From Neobacillus mesonae (GTDB taxonomy: Bacteria; Bacillota; Bacilli; Bacillales; Cytobacillaceae), in NCBI RefSeq assembly GCF_023715155.1, contig NZ_JAMBNQ010000001.1, forward strand, positions 1-64,000: a DNA stretch of 64,000 nt, in the 5' to 3' direction. Positions 1 through 9,310 of this stretch are shown here, piece by piece; the first letter of the stretch is position 1, and each line of letters begins with the position of its first letter. Position numbers and translations under genes: made by a program. The notes below the pieces were generated by a model. That model was not told the origin of the DNA and did no database searches. It saw only the letters and a program-made list of their open reading frames with translations.

Positions 1-126
1 TCCAAAAATGGCATAAAAATTGACCCCTGAGGGGTCTGATTGAGGATAAAACAAGCAAGAAAATGCTTAAAAATGGAAAACGGCACCCGAATGGGGATAT
101 TCGGAATGCCTTTTGTCTACAATCTG

Positions 127-161
127 AATGCTTGGCACTTATGTTGTGCCAAGCATTTTTT
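127..161 (+). terminator. Intrinsic terminator of a gene left of the window
   Basis: A perfect 12-bp stem (127-138 with 146-157) around a 7-nt loop is followed by a T run on the + strand. It would end a rightward transcript coming from outside the window. The first 126 bases hold no ORF I can assign. Confidence 0.7.
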
Positions 162-1269
162 AATGATTCTTAAAATAACGAACCAATCCTTTGTATAAAC
201 CGGCTGCAGCATTTTCCTGATACCAGCTGGAATTTAACGCTGCTTCTTCTTCAGGATTGCTTAAATAGCCCAGTTCTATTAAAACAGCATTTTGACTGTT
301 TTCTCTAATAACGTGGTAATCGCCAAAGCGAACACCGTGACTCATTAATTTTGTTTGCCTGACAGTTGAATTAAAAAGACTCACAGCGAGTGCCTTTTGA
401 TATTCATGGTAATAATATCCAGTCATTCCTCGAATTGACGGATCCAAATTACTGTCATAGTGAAGGCTGATGAAAGCATCTGCTTGTTTGGCTTGTCCAA
501 TTCTTACTCTTGAAGTGAGTGATAAATAAATATCGGAATTCCTAGTTAAATAGACATTGGCACCGGCCGCTTTTAATTTATCATAAAGCAGGTAGGCTGT
601 TCTCAATGTTAACTTTTTCTCTAATGTTCCATTTTCCCCTGTTGTTCCTTTATCTTCTCCGCCATGACCTGGATCAATGACTATTATTTTCCCTTTAAGA
701 CCATTTCCATTCCCAGTATATACAGCTTTTGGTTTTGATCCGGAACTGTTGATAAACTCAGCGTCTGCCCAGCCTCTTAAATCTGCGAATCCAATCTCCA
801 GCCAATTGTTTTGCCTGCTATAAATTGTGACCATTGTTCCCAATGCCAATTTTCCAACAACTGAACTTGAATTAGAAGGATCCATGCGGATATTTAATGT
901 ATCGGCATCAACAACTCCTATGTCTGTTGAAGGGGAAATCTGTGTACTTTGAGTATTTTGGCTTGAAGCTGTATTTTGCGGTTGATCGTTTTCTTTTACA
1001 ACCAGCCATTTAACGACCCAGCCGGTTTTGGAAACGGCATAGCGGATTTCAATCCAGTCTCCTTGCTCTTGTACAATTTCATATGTTTCCCCACGTTTAG
1101 CGATGGCTGTTAAAGGATAACTTAAATCGGGGCCGCTGCGAATATTTACGCTATCGGTACCAATCGTAACAACCCCGACGGTCCCGGCAGCCAGCGTTTT
1201 TCCCTGCGGCAGGAAGGCTAAGCAAATAAGAATGATACATACTAGAAATAGGCTGTATTTTTTAGTCAT
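160..1269 (-). CDS. N-acetylmuramoyl-L-alanine amidase with two SH3 domains (YrvJ-like)
   Basis: Secreted peptidoglycan hydrolase that cleaves the amide between muramic acid and L-alanine. A signal peptide covers about residues 1-28. Two bacterial SH3 (SH3b) wall-binding repeats follow at about 30-95 and 115-175, each with the N-I-R-x-x-P start, joined by a Gln/Thr/Ser-rich linker. The C-terminal Amidase_3 domain (about 193-369) shows the zinc motif IDPGHGGEDKG, the SLHYDS strand and the catalytic E in VLIELGYLSN. The start has a GGAGGGG site. B. subtilis keeps yrvJ next to hisS. Here the gene is divergent from the hisS leader, so it has its own promoter. The family call is secure; the exact orthology is inferred from position. 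Confidence 0.9.
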   Translation of the reverse strand: MTKKYSLFLVCIILICLAFLPQGKTLAAGTVGVVTIGTDSVNIRSGPDLSYPLTAIAKRGETYEIVQEQGDWIEIRYAVSKTGWVVKWLVVKENDQPQNTASSQNTQSTQISPSTDIGVVDADTLNIRMDPSNSSSVVGKLALGTMVTIYSRQNNWLEIGFADLRGWADAEFINSSGSKPKAVYTGNGNGLKGKIIVIDPGHGGEDKGTTGENGTLEKKLTLRTAYLLYDKLKAAGANVYLTRNSDIYLSLTSRVRIGQAKQADAFISLHYDSNLDPSIRGMTGYYYHEYQKALAVSLFNSTVRQTKLMSHGVRFGDYHVIRENSQNAVLIELGYLSNPEEEAALNSSWYQENAAAGLYKGLVRYFKNH

Positions 1270-1436
1270 ATTCCCCTCCTACTTTTGATAGCTTGTCCTA
1301 ATTCATTTTATAACAAAATTTTCTGAAAATCATTCCTTAACTCCCAATTTAGGGTAAAAAGTGGACTTCTATGAAATTTTTTAAAGGATGTGGGGATAAT
1401 AAACAGAAACGGAAAAGTTATGAGGAGTGATAAATT

Positions 1437-1613
1437 TTGAGGGCAAGTGAAAAAGGAATGAATATCCAATCAATGGATGGCCGGCTTTTCGGAGTTGACT
1501 TTCATGATTTTTTGCAAAAAGAACAGCATTCAACCCCTGTTGAATTGGCATCAGAATTTGGTTTAACGATGAGGGATGTTAGAAATTTAAAAAAGCATTT
1601 GGAAAGGTCGTAA
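1437..1613 (+). CDS. Small conserved protein upstream of hisS
   Basis: A 58-residue ORF with a TTG start preceded by GAGGAG at 1422-1427 (9-nt spacing). The product is soluble and helical. Its C-terminal part (VELASEFGLTMRDVRNLKKH) reads like a helix-turn-helix of the sigma-70 region 4 type. B. subtilis has a small gene, which I recall as yrzK, in the same place before hisS; orthology is inferred from position and size. It ends just before the hisS promoter, so it is not co-transcribed from it. Function unknown. Confidence 0.6.
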   Translation: MRASEKGMNIQSMDGRLFGVDFHDFLQKEQHSTPVELASEFGLTMRDVRNLKKHLERS

Positions 1614-1620
1614 TCTTTAC

Positions 1621-1649
1621 TTGACATTACTATTGTTGCTCCGTATTAT
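1621..1649 (+). promoter_or_regulatory. Sigma-A promoter of the hisS T-box leader
   Basis: TTGACA at 1621-1626 and TATTAT at 1644-1649 are separated by exactly 17 bp. Transcription should start near 1656, just before the T-box leader. Confidence 0.75.
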
Positions 1650-1655
1650 TATAAA

Positions 1656-1938
1656 ATAAACTAATTCTTGAAATAACCAATGATGGAGCAAAGTAGTTAA
1701 GGAAATTTTCATGAAAAGAGAGGAAATGCCCCAGGCTGAAAGTATTTCCGCATGAATCTTAATGAAAGAACACTCCGTAGGTTTCTCTCTGAAAAAGACG
1801 GCTTTATTAGGAGAGAACGTAACAGGCGTTAACTGTTTGAGAGGAAAGGCAAGGTATTGTTGCTTTTCAACTAGGGTGGCACCGCGGATAAAACTTCCGT
1901 CCCTTGTATGAATACAAGGGGTGGGAGTTTTTTTATTT
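1656..1938 (+). promoter_or_regulatory. T-box riboswitch (hisS leader)
   Basis: Leader RNA that senses uncharged tRNA and prevents termination. The T-box sequence AGGGTGGCACCGCGG lies at 1873-1887. It is followed by a terminator hairpin (about 1891-1930, repeated CCCTTGTAT/ATACAAGGG arms) and seven T residues. A CAC triplet at 1771-1773, in the context GAACACTCC near the 3' side of stem I, is a plausible histidine specifier. It lies about 50 nt before hisS, so hisS and probably aspS should respond to histidine-tRNA charging. Confidence 0.9.
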
Positions 1939-1988
1939 TGCTTAAAAAATGACCATACATAAACACTTTTAAAAAGGAGGACCTTGCA

Positions 1989-3263
1989 ATGTCTATCAGT
2001 ATACCAAGAGGGACACAAGATATTCTGCCAGGCGATGTAGAGCTCTGGCAGCAAATAGAGAACAAAGCAAGGGAGCTTTGTAAAAAATACCAATACCAAG
2101 AAATACGTACACCAATATTTGAGCATACTGAACTTTTTTCCAGAGGTGTCGGTGATACTACGGATATTGTTCAAAAAGAAATGTATACCTTTGACGACCG
2201 CGGCGGACGCAGCATGACGCTAAGGCCGGAGGGAACTGCTTCAGCTGTACGGGCATTTGTAGAAAAGAAAATGTTTGGGCTTGCAAAACAGCCGGTAAAG
2301 CTTTACTACATGGGACCTATGTTCCGTTATGAACGTCCACAATCAGGGCGCTTCCGCCAGTTTGTTCAGTTTGGGGTAGAAGCATTGGGCAGTAATGACC
2401 CGGCGATTGATGCAGAGGTAATCTCTCTTGCCATGAATTTATATAAAGAAATGGGCTTACAAAAGCTAAAGCTGATTATTAACAGCCTTGGTGACAAGGA
2501 AAGCCGCCTTGCTCACCGTGAAGCGTTGATTCATCACTTTCAGCCGAGAATCGGTGAATTCTGCTCCGACTGTCAAAAACGTTTGGAAAAAAATCCGCTC
2601 CGTATTCTTGATTGTAAAGTGGACCGCGACCACGAATTAATGAAGACAGCACCATCGATTATTGATTACCTTAACGATGAATCAAAGGCTTATTTTGATA
2701 AGGTCCAGAAGTATTTAACATTGCTTGATATTCCATTTGAGGTTGATGCAAATCTGGTTCGCGGTTTGGACTATTATAATCACACTGCATTTGAAATCAT
2801 GAGTGATGCTGAAGGATTTGGCGCCATTACCACGTTATGCGGCGGCGGCCGGTATAACGGCTTGGCTGAAGAACTTGGCGGCCCGGAAACACCGGGAATT
2901 GGCTTTGCTTTAAGTATTGAGCGTTTAATTGCCGCACTTAAAGCAGAAGGCATTGAAACGGATGTCAATGAAGGGATTGACTGTTACCTGGCAGCACTTG
3001 GAGAAGATGCGAAGGATTACACTGTAGGTCTTTTGCAGCAGCTTCGCTCAGCTGGTTTTTCTGCTGAAAGAGATTATTTAAATCGCAAAATTAAAGGCCA
3101 ATTTAAAGCTGCCGACCGGTTAAACGCTAAATTTGTAGCCGTACTCGGCGATGATGAATTGAAAAAGAATGTTATAAATGTAAAAGATATGGCAACCGGT
3201 GAACAAGTAGAGGTAGCACTCGAATCATTAGTTGATTATTTTCGTAAGTTGCAACAACAATAA
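1989..3263 (+). CDS. hisS: Histidyl-tRNA synthetase
   Basis: Class II aminoacyl-tRNA synthetase charging tRNA-His in the cytoplasm; 424 residues, normal for the family. Class II motif 1 lies near residues 40-60, motif 2 contains [17 protein letters not shown], and the histidine-specific signature [14 protein letters not shown] is near residue 257. The GGGRYNGL and [11 protein letters not shown] segments close the active site. The C-terminal anticodon-binding domain spans about 330-424. The start has AAAGGAGGACC 9 nt upstream. It follows its T-box leader directly and is only 13 nt from aspS, so the two form an operon. Confidence 0.98.
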   Translation: MSISIPRGTQDILPGDVELWQQIENKARELCKKYQYQEIRTPIFEHTELFSRGVGDTTDIVQKEMYTFDDRGGRSMTLRPEGTASAVRAFVEKKMFGLAKQPVKLYYMGPMFRYERPQSGRFRQFVQFGVEALGSNDPAIDAEVISLAMNLYKEMGLQKLKLIINSLGDKESRLAHREALIHHFQPRIGEFCSDCQKRLEKNPLRILDCKVDRDHELMKTAPSIIDYLNDESKAYFDKVQKYLTLLDIPFEVDANLVRGLDYYNHTAFEIMSDAEGFGAITTLCGGGRYNGLAEELGGPETPGIGFALSIERLIAALKAEGIETDVNEGIDCYLAALGEDAKDYTVGLLQQLRSAGFSAERDYLNRKIKGQFKAADRLNAKFVAVLGDDELKKNVINVKDMATGEQVEVALESLVDYFRKLQQQ

Positions 3264-3276
3264 GGGGGACATAAAA

Positions 3277-5049
3277 GTGATATATGGCAGAACTTATTTC
3301 TGCGGTGAAGTACCAGAGACTGCAGTTGGAGAAAAAATTACTTTAAAAGGATGGGTGCAAACAAGACGAGACCTTGGCGGTTTAATTTTTATCGATTTAC
3401 GCGACCGTTCAGGAATTGTTCAAATTGTCTTTAACCCGGATGTTTCAAAAGAGGCATTGGAAATTGCCGAGAGTGTTCGAAGTGAATATGTATTAGATGT
3501 TGTCGGGACCGTTGTTGCCCGTGACCCTGAAACCTATAACGATAATATTAATACAGGGAAAATTGAAGTTCAGGTCGAAAGTGTAACGGTGATTAATAAA
3601 GCGAAAACACCGCCGTTTTTAATTTCCGATAAAACGGATGCTTCTGAGGATGTCCGTCTTAAATATCGGTATTTAGATATCCGTCGTCCAGTCATTTTTG
3701 AAACATTAAAAATGCGCCATGATGTAACCCGTTCGATTAGAAATTACCTTGATTCAGAAGGCTTCTTAGATATTGAAACACCTATTTTAACAAAAAGTAC
3801 TCCTGAAGGGGCCCGTGACTATTTAGTACCAAGCCGTGTGCATCCAGGTGAATTTTATGCTTTGCCGCAGTCACCACAGCTATTTAAACAACTGCTGATG
3901 GTCGGAGGGGTTGAACGTTACTATCAAATTGCCCGCTGCTTCCGTGATGAAGACTTACGGGCAGACCGTCAGCCGGAATTTACTCAAGTGGATATCGAAA
4001 CAAGCTTTTTAAGCCAGGACGATATTATAGCGATGACTGAAAAAATGATGGCTAAGCTGATGAAAGAGGTTAAGGGAATTGATGTAACTTTGCCGTTCCC
4101 TCGGATGCATTATAATGAAGCAATGAGCCGTTTTGGGTCAGATAAGCCAGATACTCGGTTTGGTCTTGAACTGGTCGAAGTTTCGGAAATTGTAAAGGAT
4201 TCAGGCTTTAAAGTCTTTGCATCAGCTGTTGCAAACGGCGGCCAAGTAAAGGGAATTAATGTTAAAGGGGCTGCAGATAAATACTCGCGCAAGGATATTG
4301 ATGCATTAACAGAGTTTGTGTCTGTTTATGGTGCAAAGGGTCTGGCTTGGTTTAAGGTAGAGGCTGACGGGTTTAATGGACCAATTACGAAGTTCTTCTC
4401 TGAAGATGATTTTGCACAAATTAAAGCTGCTATGGAAGCATCTGAAGGAGACCTGCTGGTATTTGTTGCAGATAAAAAGAAAGTTGTAGCCGATGCTCTA
4501 GGTGCACTTAGACTTAAGCTTGGTAAAGAATTGAATTTAATTGATCAGAGCAAATTCAATTTCTTGTGGGTAACGGACTGGCCGCTATTAGAGTACGATG
4601 AGGAAGAAGAGCGTTATTATGCTGCACACCACCCATTCACGATGCCTTTCCGTGAAGATTTAGAATATCTGGATACAGACCCATCCAGAGTCCGTGCTCA
4701 AGCATATGATATAGTTCTCAACGGCTATGAGCTGGGCGGAGGCTCACTAAGGATTTTTGAACGTCCAATTCAGGAAAAAATGTTTAAGGTCCTTGGCTTT
4801 ACACTGGAAGAAGCACAGGAACAGTTTGGCTTCTTGTTAAATGCTTTTGAATACGGAACACCTCCACATGGAGGAATCGCGATTGGTCTTGACCGTCTGG
4901 TAATGCTTCTTGCAGGAAGTTCAAACTTAAGAGACACGATTGCATTTCCGAAAACAGCAAGCGCAAGCGACCTGTTGACAGACGCACCAGGAGAAGTTTC
5001 CAAGGCCCAATTAAGAGAATTATATTTGTCACTAAATGTTAATAAATAA
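3277..5049 (+). CDS. aspS: Aspartyl-tRNA synthetase
   Basis: Class IIb synthetase for tRNA-Asp, 590 residues. Domains in order: N-terminal OB-fold anticodon-binding domain ([20 protein letters not shown] near 20-40), catalytic core with motif 2 ([19 protein letters not shown]), the bacterial GAD insert (about 280-420), and motif 3 [14 protein letters not shown] near the C terminus. I chose the GTG at 3277 because AAGGGGG precedes it and the protein then begins [11 protein letters not shown] like its relatives; a longer in-frame ORF starts at 3232 inside hisS but has no ribosome site. No terminator separates it from hisS. Confidence 0.97.
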   Translation: MIYGRTYFCGEVPETAVGEKITLKGWVQTRRDLGGLIFIDLRDRSGIVQIVFNPDVSKEALEIAESVRSEYVLDVVGTVVARDPETYNDNINTGKIEVQVESVTVINKAKTPPFLISDKTDASEDVRLKYRYLDIRRPVIFETLKMRHDVTRSIRNYLDSEGFLDIETPILTKSTPEGARDYLVPSRVHPGEFYALPQSPQLFKQLLMVGGVERYYQIARCFRDEDLRADRQPEFTQVDIETSFLSQDDIIAMTEKMMAKLMKEVKGIDVTLPFPRMHYNEAMSRFGSDKPDTRFGLELVEVSEIVKDSGFKVFASAVANGGQVKGINVKGAADKYSRKDIDALTEFVSVYGAKGLAWFKVEADGFNGPITKFFSEDDFAQIKAAMEASEGDLLVFVADKKKVVADALGALRLKLGKELNLIDQSKFNFLWVTDWPLLEYDEEEERYYAAHHPFTMPFREDLEYLDTDPSRVRAQAYDIVLNGYELGGGSLRIFERPIQEKMFKVLGFTLEEAQEQFGFLLNAFEYGTPPHGGIAIGLDRLVMLLAGSSNLRDTIAFPKTASASDLLTDAPGEVSKAQLRELYLSLNVNK

Positions 5050-5072
5050 CAAGAATTCGCTTTCATGAAGTC

Positions 5073-5101
5073 TTGATGGAAGCATCAAAATATGCTACTA
5101 T
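5073..5101 (+). promoter_or_regulatory. Sigma-A promoter of 6S RNA
   Basis: TTGATG (5073-5078) and TACTAT (5096-5101) are separated by 17 bp, placing the start near 5108-5118. Confidence 0.7.
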
Positions 5102-5109
5102 TAAGTCAA

Positions 5110-5312
5110 TCAAGAAGAGTCCTGAAATGTACGTTGTGTTACCTGAAGTTTTGACCGAACATATTAGTATTGGGAGTCCGGAGTTTCCTGATTGCGCAAA
5201 AGCCCCGCTCTTTGACGAATATGGGGACTTGCAATATCGGGGACAGAACACCCACCTGCCTAGTGCGGGATCAAAACGAAGGATTAAAAGCGACGGCATC
5301 ATTGGGACTCTT
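5110..5312 (+). ncRNA. ssrS: 6S RNA (BsrA / 6S-1 type)
   Basis: Abundant RNA that mimics an open promoter and sequesters sigma-A RNA polymerase in stationary phase. The 5' end (AGTCCTGA, 5118) and 3' end (ATTGGGACTC, to 5310) pair to form the closing stem. Internal blocks such as AGTTTTGACCGAAC, GAGTTTCCTGAT, CCGCTCTTTGACGAATA and GAAGGATTAA match what I recall of B. subtilis 6S-1. It lies between aspS and tcdA, the same place as bsrA in B. subtilis. A protein-like reading frame across it is accidental. Confidence 0.92.
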
Positions 5313-5331
5313 TCTATTGCGAAAAAATCAT

Positions 5332-5361
5332 CCTCCTGGACTTCAGGAGGTTTTTATTTTG
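5332..5361 (+). terminator. Terminator of 6S RNA
   Basis: Perfect 7-bp stem CCTCCTG/CAGGAGG followed by TTTTTATTTT. Confidence 0.85.
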
Positions 5362-5468
5362 AAGTTATGTGTATAATTCCTATGTAAATACTTGTTTTTA
5401 TAGAATGGTATGATATATTTTTTAAGGTGAAAAATAAAAAATAATTGAATTAATTTGGAGTGAATATC

Positions 5469-6236
5469 ATGCTGCATCAATTTTCTCGTAATGAGCTTGC
5501 AATAGGTCAAGAAGGCCTTGATATTATGAAAAACAGCACTGTTGCCGTGCTGGGAGTCGGCGGTGTTGGTTCCTTTGCCGCTGAAGCTCTTGCCCGCTCA
5601 GGAGTCGGCCGTTTAGTATTAATCGATAAAGACGATGTAGATATTACCAACATCAACCGTCAATTGATTGCATTGCTTTCGACCATTGGCAAACCAAAGG
5701 TAGATATTATGGAAGAGCGGATTAAAGACATTAATCCTGATTGCGAAGTTATTTCATTAAAAATGTTCTACACGGAAGAAACGTATGAAGAAATTTTCAG
5801 CCACAAATTGGATTTTGTCGTAGATGCGTCTGACACAATCGTCTATAAAATCCATTTAATGAAGGAATGTTTAAAACGAGGGATTCCGATTATTTCGAGT
5901 ATGGGTGCCGCCAATAAAATGGACCCAACCCGCTTCCAAATCGCCGATATCTCCAAAACACATACTGATCCGATTGCCAAGGTTATTCGTACGAGGCTTC
6001 GCAAAGAGGGCATTCGCAAAGGAATCCCAGTTGTTTTTTCTGATGAAAGCCCAATTGTCATTCGGGAAGATGTCCGTAAGGTGGTCGGCAATGAAGCAGC
6101 CGAAATCCGCAAAGCCAAAATGCCCCCATCATCCAATGCATTTGTTCCATCAACCTGTGGACTGATTATGGCCAGCTATGTAGTCGGCAAGCTGCTTAAA
6201 GATATTAAGATTCATCGTGTTAGTGATGAGAAATAA
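5469..6236 (+). CDS. tcdA: tRNA threonylcarbamoyladenosine dehydratase
   Basis: E1/ThiF-MoeB-like ATPase that cyclises t6A37 of tRNA to ct6A; 255 residues. The nucleotide-binding motif GVGGVGSFAAEALARSGVG lies near residue 30, the IDKDDVDITNINRQ motif near 55, and VVDASD near 120. The ATG at 5469 is preferred over the GTG at 5460 because TTGGAG sits 8 nt before it and the product then begins MLHQFSRNE, as in YrvM of B. subtilis. It is a single gene after the 6S terminator. A weak hairpin with a T run (about 6245-6278) may end it. Confidence 0.95.
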   Translation: MLHQFSRNELAIGQEGLDIMKNSTVAVLGVGGVGSFAAEALARSGVGRLVLIDKDDVDITNINRQLIALLSTIGKPKVDIMEERIKDINPDCEVISLKMFYTEETYEEIFSHKLDFVVDASDTIVYKIHLMKECLKRGIPIISSMGAANKMDPTRFQIADISKTHTDPIAKVIRTRLRKEGIRKGIPVVFSDESPIVIREDVRKVVGNEAAEIRKAKMPPSSNAFVPSTCGLIMASYVVGKLLKDIKIHRVSDEK

Positions 6237-6299
6237 TGGTGAACGAGCCCTGAACTAATTTGGTTTGGGGTTTTTTTATTGGAAACAAAGTCATTTATC

Positions 6300-7185
6300 G
6301 TGGGTACTCTGAGTTAAGTTGTCCGAGAAAGGGGCGAATCTGGTAATACAGTCAATGGAGAGAAGCTGGATGGCCCGCAAAAGAGAAAAATCCGTTGAAA
6401 CGGTCAATGGAGAAGTGCTGGATTGCCCGAGAAAGGGAAAAATCCGGTAATATGGTCAATGAAGAGGAGCTGGATGGCCTGCAAAAGAGAAAAATCCGTT
6501 GAAACGGTCAATGGAGAAGTGCTGGAGAAGTGCTGGATTGCCCGCAAAAGAGAAAAATCCGGTAATCCGGTCAATGAAGAGGAGCTGGATGGCCCGTAAA
6601 AGAGAAAAATCAGGTTAATCGGTCAATGGAGAGAAGCTGGATGGCCCGTAAAAGAGAAAAATCAGGTTAATCGGTCAATGGAGAGGAGCTAAATTGCCCG
6701 TAAAAGAGAAAAATCAGGTTAATCGGTCAATGGAGAGGAGCTGGATTGCCCGTAAAAGAGAAAAATCAGGTTAATCGGTCAATGGAGAGGAGCTGGATGG
6801 CCCGTAAAAGAGAAAAATCAGGTTAATGGGTCAATGGAGAGGAGCTGGATGGCCCGTAAAAGAGAAAAATCCGGTAATCCGGTCAATGGAGAGAAGCTGG
6901 ATTGCCCGGAAAAGAGAAAAATCCGTTGATCCGGTCAATGGAGAAGTGCTGGAGTGCCCGTAAGAGAGAAAAATCAGGTTAATGGGTCAATGGAGAGAAG
7001 CTGGATGGCCCGGAAAAGAGAAAAATCAGGTTAATCGGTCAATGGAGAGAAGCTGGATTGCCCGGAAAAGAGAAAAATCCGGTAATCCGGTCAATGAAGA
7101 GGAGCTGGATGGCCCGAGAAAGGGAAAAATCCGTTGATCCGGTCAATGGGGAAGTACTGATTACCTGAGAAAGAAATCCGCTTAG
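6300..7185. repeat. 52-bp tandem repeat array (about 17 units)
   Basis: The motif GTCAATG recurs at 6351, 6403, 6455, 6507, 6570, 6622, 6674, 6726, 6778, 6830, 6882, 6934, 6986, 7038, 7090 and 7142. Every interval is 52 bp except 6507-6570, which is 63 bp because the 11-mer GAAGTGCTGGA is duplicated. A degenerate unit precedes the first and the last decays near 7180. Units carry AGCTGGATGGCCCG or AGCTGGATTGCCCG, then AAAAGAGAAAAATC, then a variable end. There is no unique spacer, so it is not CRISPR. The period is not a multiple of three and stops occur, so it is not a repeat protein. No promoter or ORF is apparent across this 0.9-kb stretch. Confidence 0.97.
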
Positions 7186-7272
7186 CCGCGATGATATCCA
7201 TAAATGTAGAAAGTCACGTCTAAGCGGTTAATAAGATATATTTTATTTGTTTACCATCAAAATAGCCCCTAG

Positions 7273-8184
7273 TTACCTATAATATCTAAAATGTCTTTCC
7301 CCAATAGCTTCAAAATATTTCTTTAAGACTCTTCTAATTACTTTTTTGGAATTAATCACTTTACACCATTCATAGACAATATTTGTAGTTATTTTTAAAT
7401 CAGGAAACAGTAATCGTAATTCTTTTACAGTTCGTAATATAGCCGATTCTATATCTTCCTGACACCCACAATTACAAATGATATATTTATCATTGACTGA
7501 AATAACAAATGAATGACATAAGCAGCAAGTTATACCTTTTTTTGTTTTATGGTAATCGTATGAAGGCAGCATTTTATAACGAGGGTTGTTCTGATGCATC
7601 GAGATTAATAGTTCGGCAAGCTGTTTGTGATGATCATTTAATTTTGAAGGTAATTGGTTTAATTTATTTATAAATTTTTTAAGTTGTGTAGGTAACACAA
7701 TGGGTTCATTTAAAGGAGCTTGATATAAGGTGAATTCGGGGTTTACAAAGGTGACATAACCATCAAGAGGTATATTAAACCCAAATTTTTTTAGAAAGGG
7801 GTTGAATAATGTTTTTGTTCGTTTTAACTGATCGAGAGGATTTTTAATTTCGTCTTTCGCCAGTGTATAAAATTCTTTTTCCTTCAGATCATAAAAAAAA
7901 TCACCTTCGTAATTTTTAACTTCGATTGGAAAAATCCTATCCTGTGCAATAATAGTAGTATCAATTTGAAAAACGGAGTTGTTAAACTCAAGGCATAAGT
8001 CGTTTAAAATATATACTCCATTTTGAAGCTGGGCAGTAATTTGATCAAATAATACTTCTCCTGCATATCCTTTTTCAAGGTAATATAGACGTTTTTTGTC
8101 CTTTTCTGTTAATTCCAATCGATTATTTAAATATCTAAACTTCGTTATCTCCGGGGACTCAATTCGGGGTTTTAAAAGCAGCAT
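7273..8184 (-). CDS. NERD-domain protein with cysteine cluster
   Basis: A 303-residue soluble protein. The N-terminal half carries a NERD (nuclease-related) domain: KGYAGEVLFDQI near residue 37, the acidic strand FQIDTTII near 75, and FPIEVKNYEGDF near 86, giving the E/D/E-x-K core of the restriction-endonuclease fold. A C-terminal C-C-x-x-C then C-x-C-x-C group (about residues 219-243) looks like a zinc ribbon. I chose the ATG at 8184 because NERD proteins often begin MLLxKPR and AGGAAG lies upstream; an in-frame ATG at 8223 is possible. It is AT-rich and sits beside the 52-bp array in a block that breaks the conserved order. The role is unknown; nuclease activity is inferred. Confidence 0.75.
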   Translation of the reverse strand: MLLLKPRIESPEITKFRYLNNRLELTEKDKKRLYYLEKGYAGEVLFDQITAQLQNGVYILNDLCLEFNNSVFQIDTTIIAQDRIFPIEVKNYEGDFFYDLKEKEFYTLAKDEIKNPLDQLKRTKTLFNPFLKKFGFNIPLDGYVTFVNPEFTLYQAPLNEPIVLPTQLKKFINKLNQLPSKLNDHHKQLAELLISMHQNNPRYKMLPSYDYHKTKKGITCCLCHSFVISVNDKYIICNCGCQEDIESAILRTVKELRLLFPDLKITTNIVYEWCKVINSKKVIRRVLKKYFEAIGERHFRYYR

Positions 8185-8383
8185 AAATAAACAGCCACTT
8201 CCTTTCTCTATTTTTTCATACAATTATTATTTTATAGGAAAATACCGAAAAATGCGGAAAAAGATTTGAACATTTTGTTTCAATATTCAAAACCCTGTCA
8301 AAAAATAAAGAAAAAACAGGAAAACCGGACTTTAATAATGTAAACTAGAATAGCATTTATTTGCAGTAGAGAGGGGCGGCAAT

Positions 8384-9310
8384 TTGGAATCGATTGTTGA
8401 GCTTAAAAATGTTTCAAAGGTCATGAAAGGACGCACGATTATAGATGATATCAGCTTTAAAGTAAATAAAGGGGAAGTGTTTGGTTTTTTGGGGCCGAAT
8501 GGTGCCGGGAAGACGACAACAATCCGAATGATTGTAGGGCTTATCGGGATTACCTCTGGAGATATTACCATCGGAGGATATAGTATTAAGACAGACTTTG
8601 AAGCGGCAGTAGGACATGTCGGGGCGATTGTGGAAAACCCTGAAATGTATAAGTTCCTTACTGGCTATCAAAATCTTATCCACTATGCAAGAATGTCAAG
8701 AGGAATTACAAAGGAAAAAATTGCAGAAACCGTGAAACTGGTTGGTTTAGAGGATCGAATCAATGACAGAGTAAAAACATACTCACTTGGAATGAGGCAG
8801 CGGCTGGGTTTAGCACAGTGTCTTCTGCATGACCCGGAGGTGCTGATTCTGGATGAGCCGACAAATGGATTGGACCCAGCAGGAATAAGAGAAATTCGTG
8901 ACTATATCCGCCTTTTGGCGCGTGAAAAAAATATGGCTGTGATCGTCTCCAGCCACCTGCTAACAGAAATGGAAATGATGTGTGACCGGATTGGAATTAT
9001 CCAAAATGGAAAATTAATGGATGTCCAGCAAGTGAAGGAATTTATTAATACTGCAGAGGTCATGTTTGAGCTGGAAGTTACGCCAAGTGAAACGGCTTTG
9101 TCTATCGTAAAGTCAACTTATCCAAATGTTCAGGCAGGCCTATCAAGAAATGGGATTACCGTAGGGCTGTCAAAGCAGGAAATTCCTAGACTGGTGAAAC
9201 AATTAGCAAAAGAAGAAATACAAATTTACGGAATAAAAGAAACTGTTAAGACACTGGAGGATCGGTTCCTTGAAGTAACTGGAGAAAAAGGGGGAACTCA
9301 ACGTGGTTAA
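8384..9310 (+). CDS. ABC transporter ATP-binding protein
   Basis: ATPase subunit of an ABC-2 type exporter, 308 residues. Walker A GPNGAGKTT is near residue 38, the signature YSLGMRQRLGLAQ near 130, Walker B VLILDEPTNGLDP near 152, and the H-loop SSHLL near 190. The C-terminal 80 residues form the extra domain typical of bacitracin/lantibiotic-exporter-like ATPases (BcrA/CcmA class). The start is TTG with GAGGGGCGG upstream. It overlaps the permease gene by 8 nt, so the two are translationally coupled. The substrate is unknown; no immunity or sensor-kinase genes are adjacent. Confidence 0.9.
   Translation: MESIVELKNVSKVMKGRTIIDDISFKVNKGEVFGFLGPNGAGKTTTIRMIVGLIGITSGDITIGGYSIKTDFEAAVGHVGAIVENPEMYKFLTGYQNLIHYARMSRGITKEKIAETVKLVGLEDRINDRVKTYSLGMRQRLGLAQCLLHDPEVLILDEPTNGLDPAGIREIRDYIRLLAREKNMAVIVSSHLLTEMEMMCDRIGIIQNGKLMDVQQVKEFINTAEVMFELEVTPSETALSIVKSTYPNVQAGLSRNGITVGLSKQEIPRLVKQLAKEEIQIYGIKETVKTLEDRFLEVTGEKGGTQRG

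Noticed and set aside
1..126. End of a D-aminoacyl-tRNA deacylase gene
   Set aside because: Position suggests it, but no frame gives a recognisable C terminus in the bases available.
1617..2174. Leftward 185-codon ORF before hisS
   Set aside because: It is the antisense of the T-box leader and the hisS start.
5073..5387. 104-codon ORF over the aspS-tcdA gap
   Set aside because: It runs through the 6S RNA, its promoter and its terminator, and lacks a ribosome site.
6300..7185. CRISPR array
   Set aside because: Units are head-to-tail 52-mers without unique spacers, and no cas gene is near.
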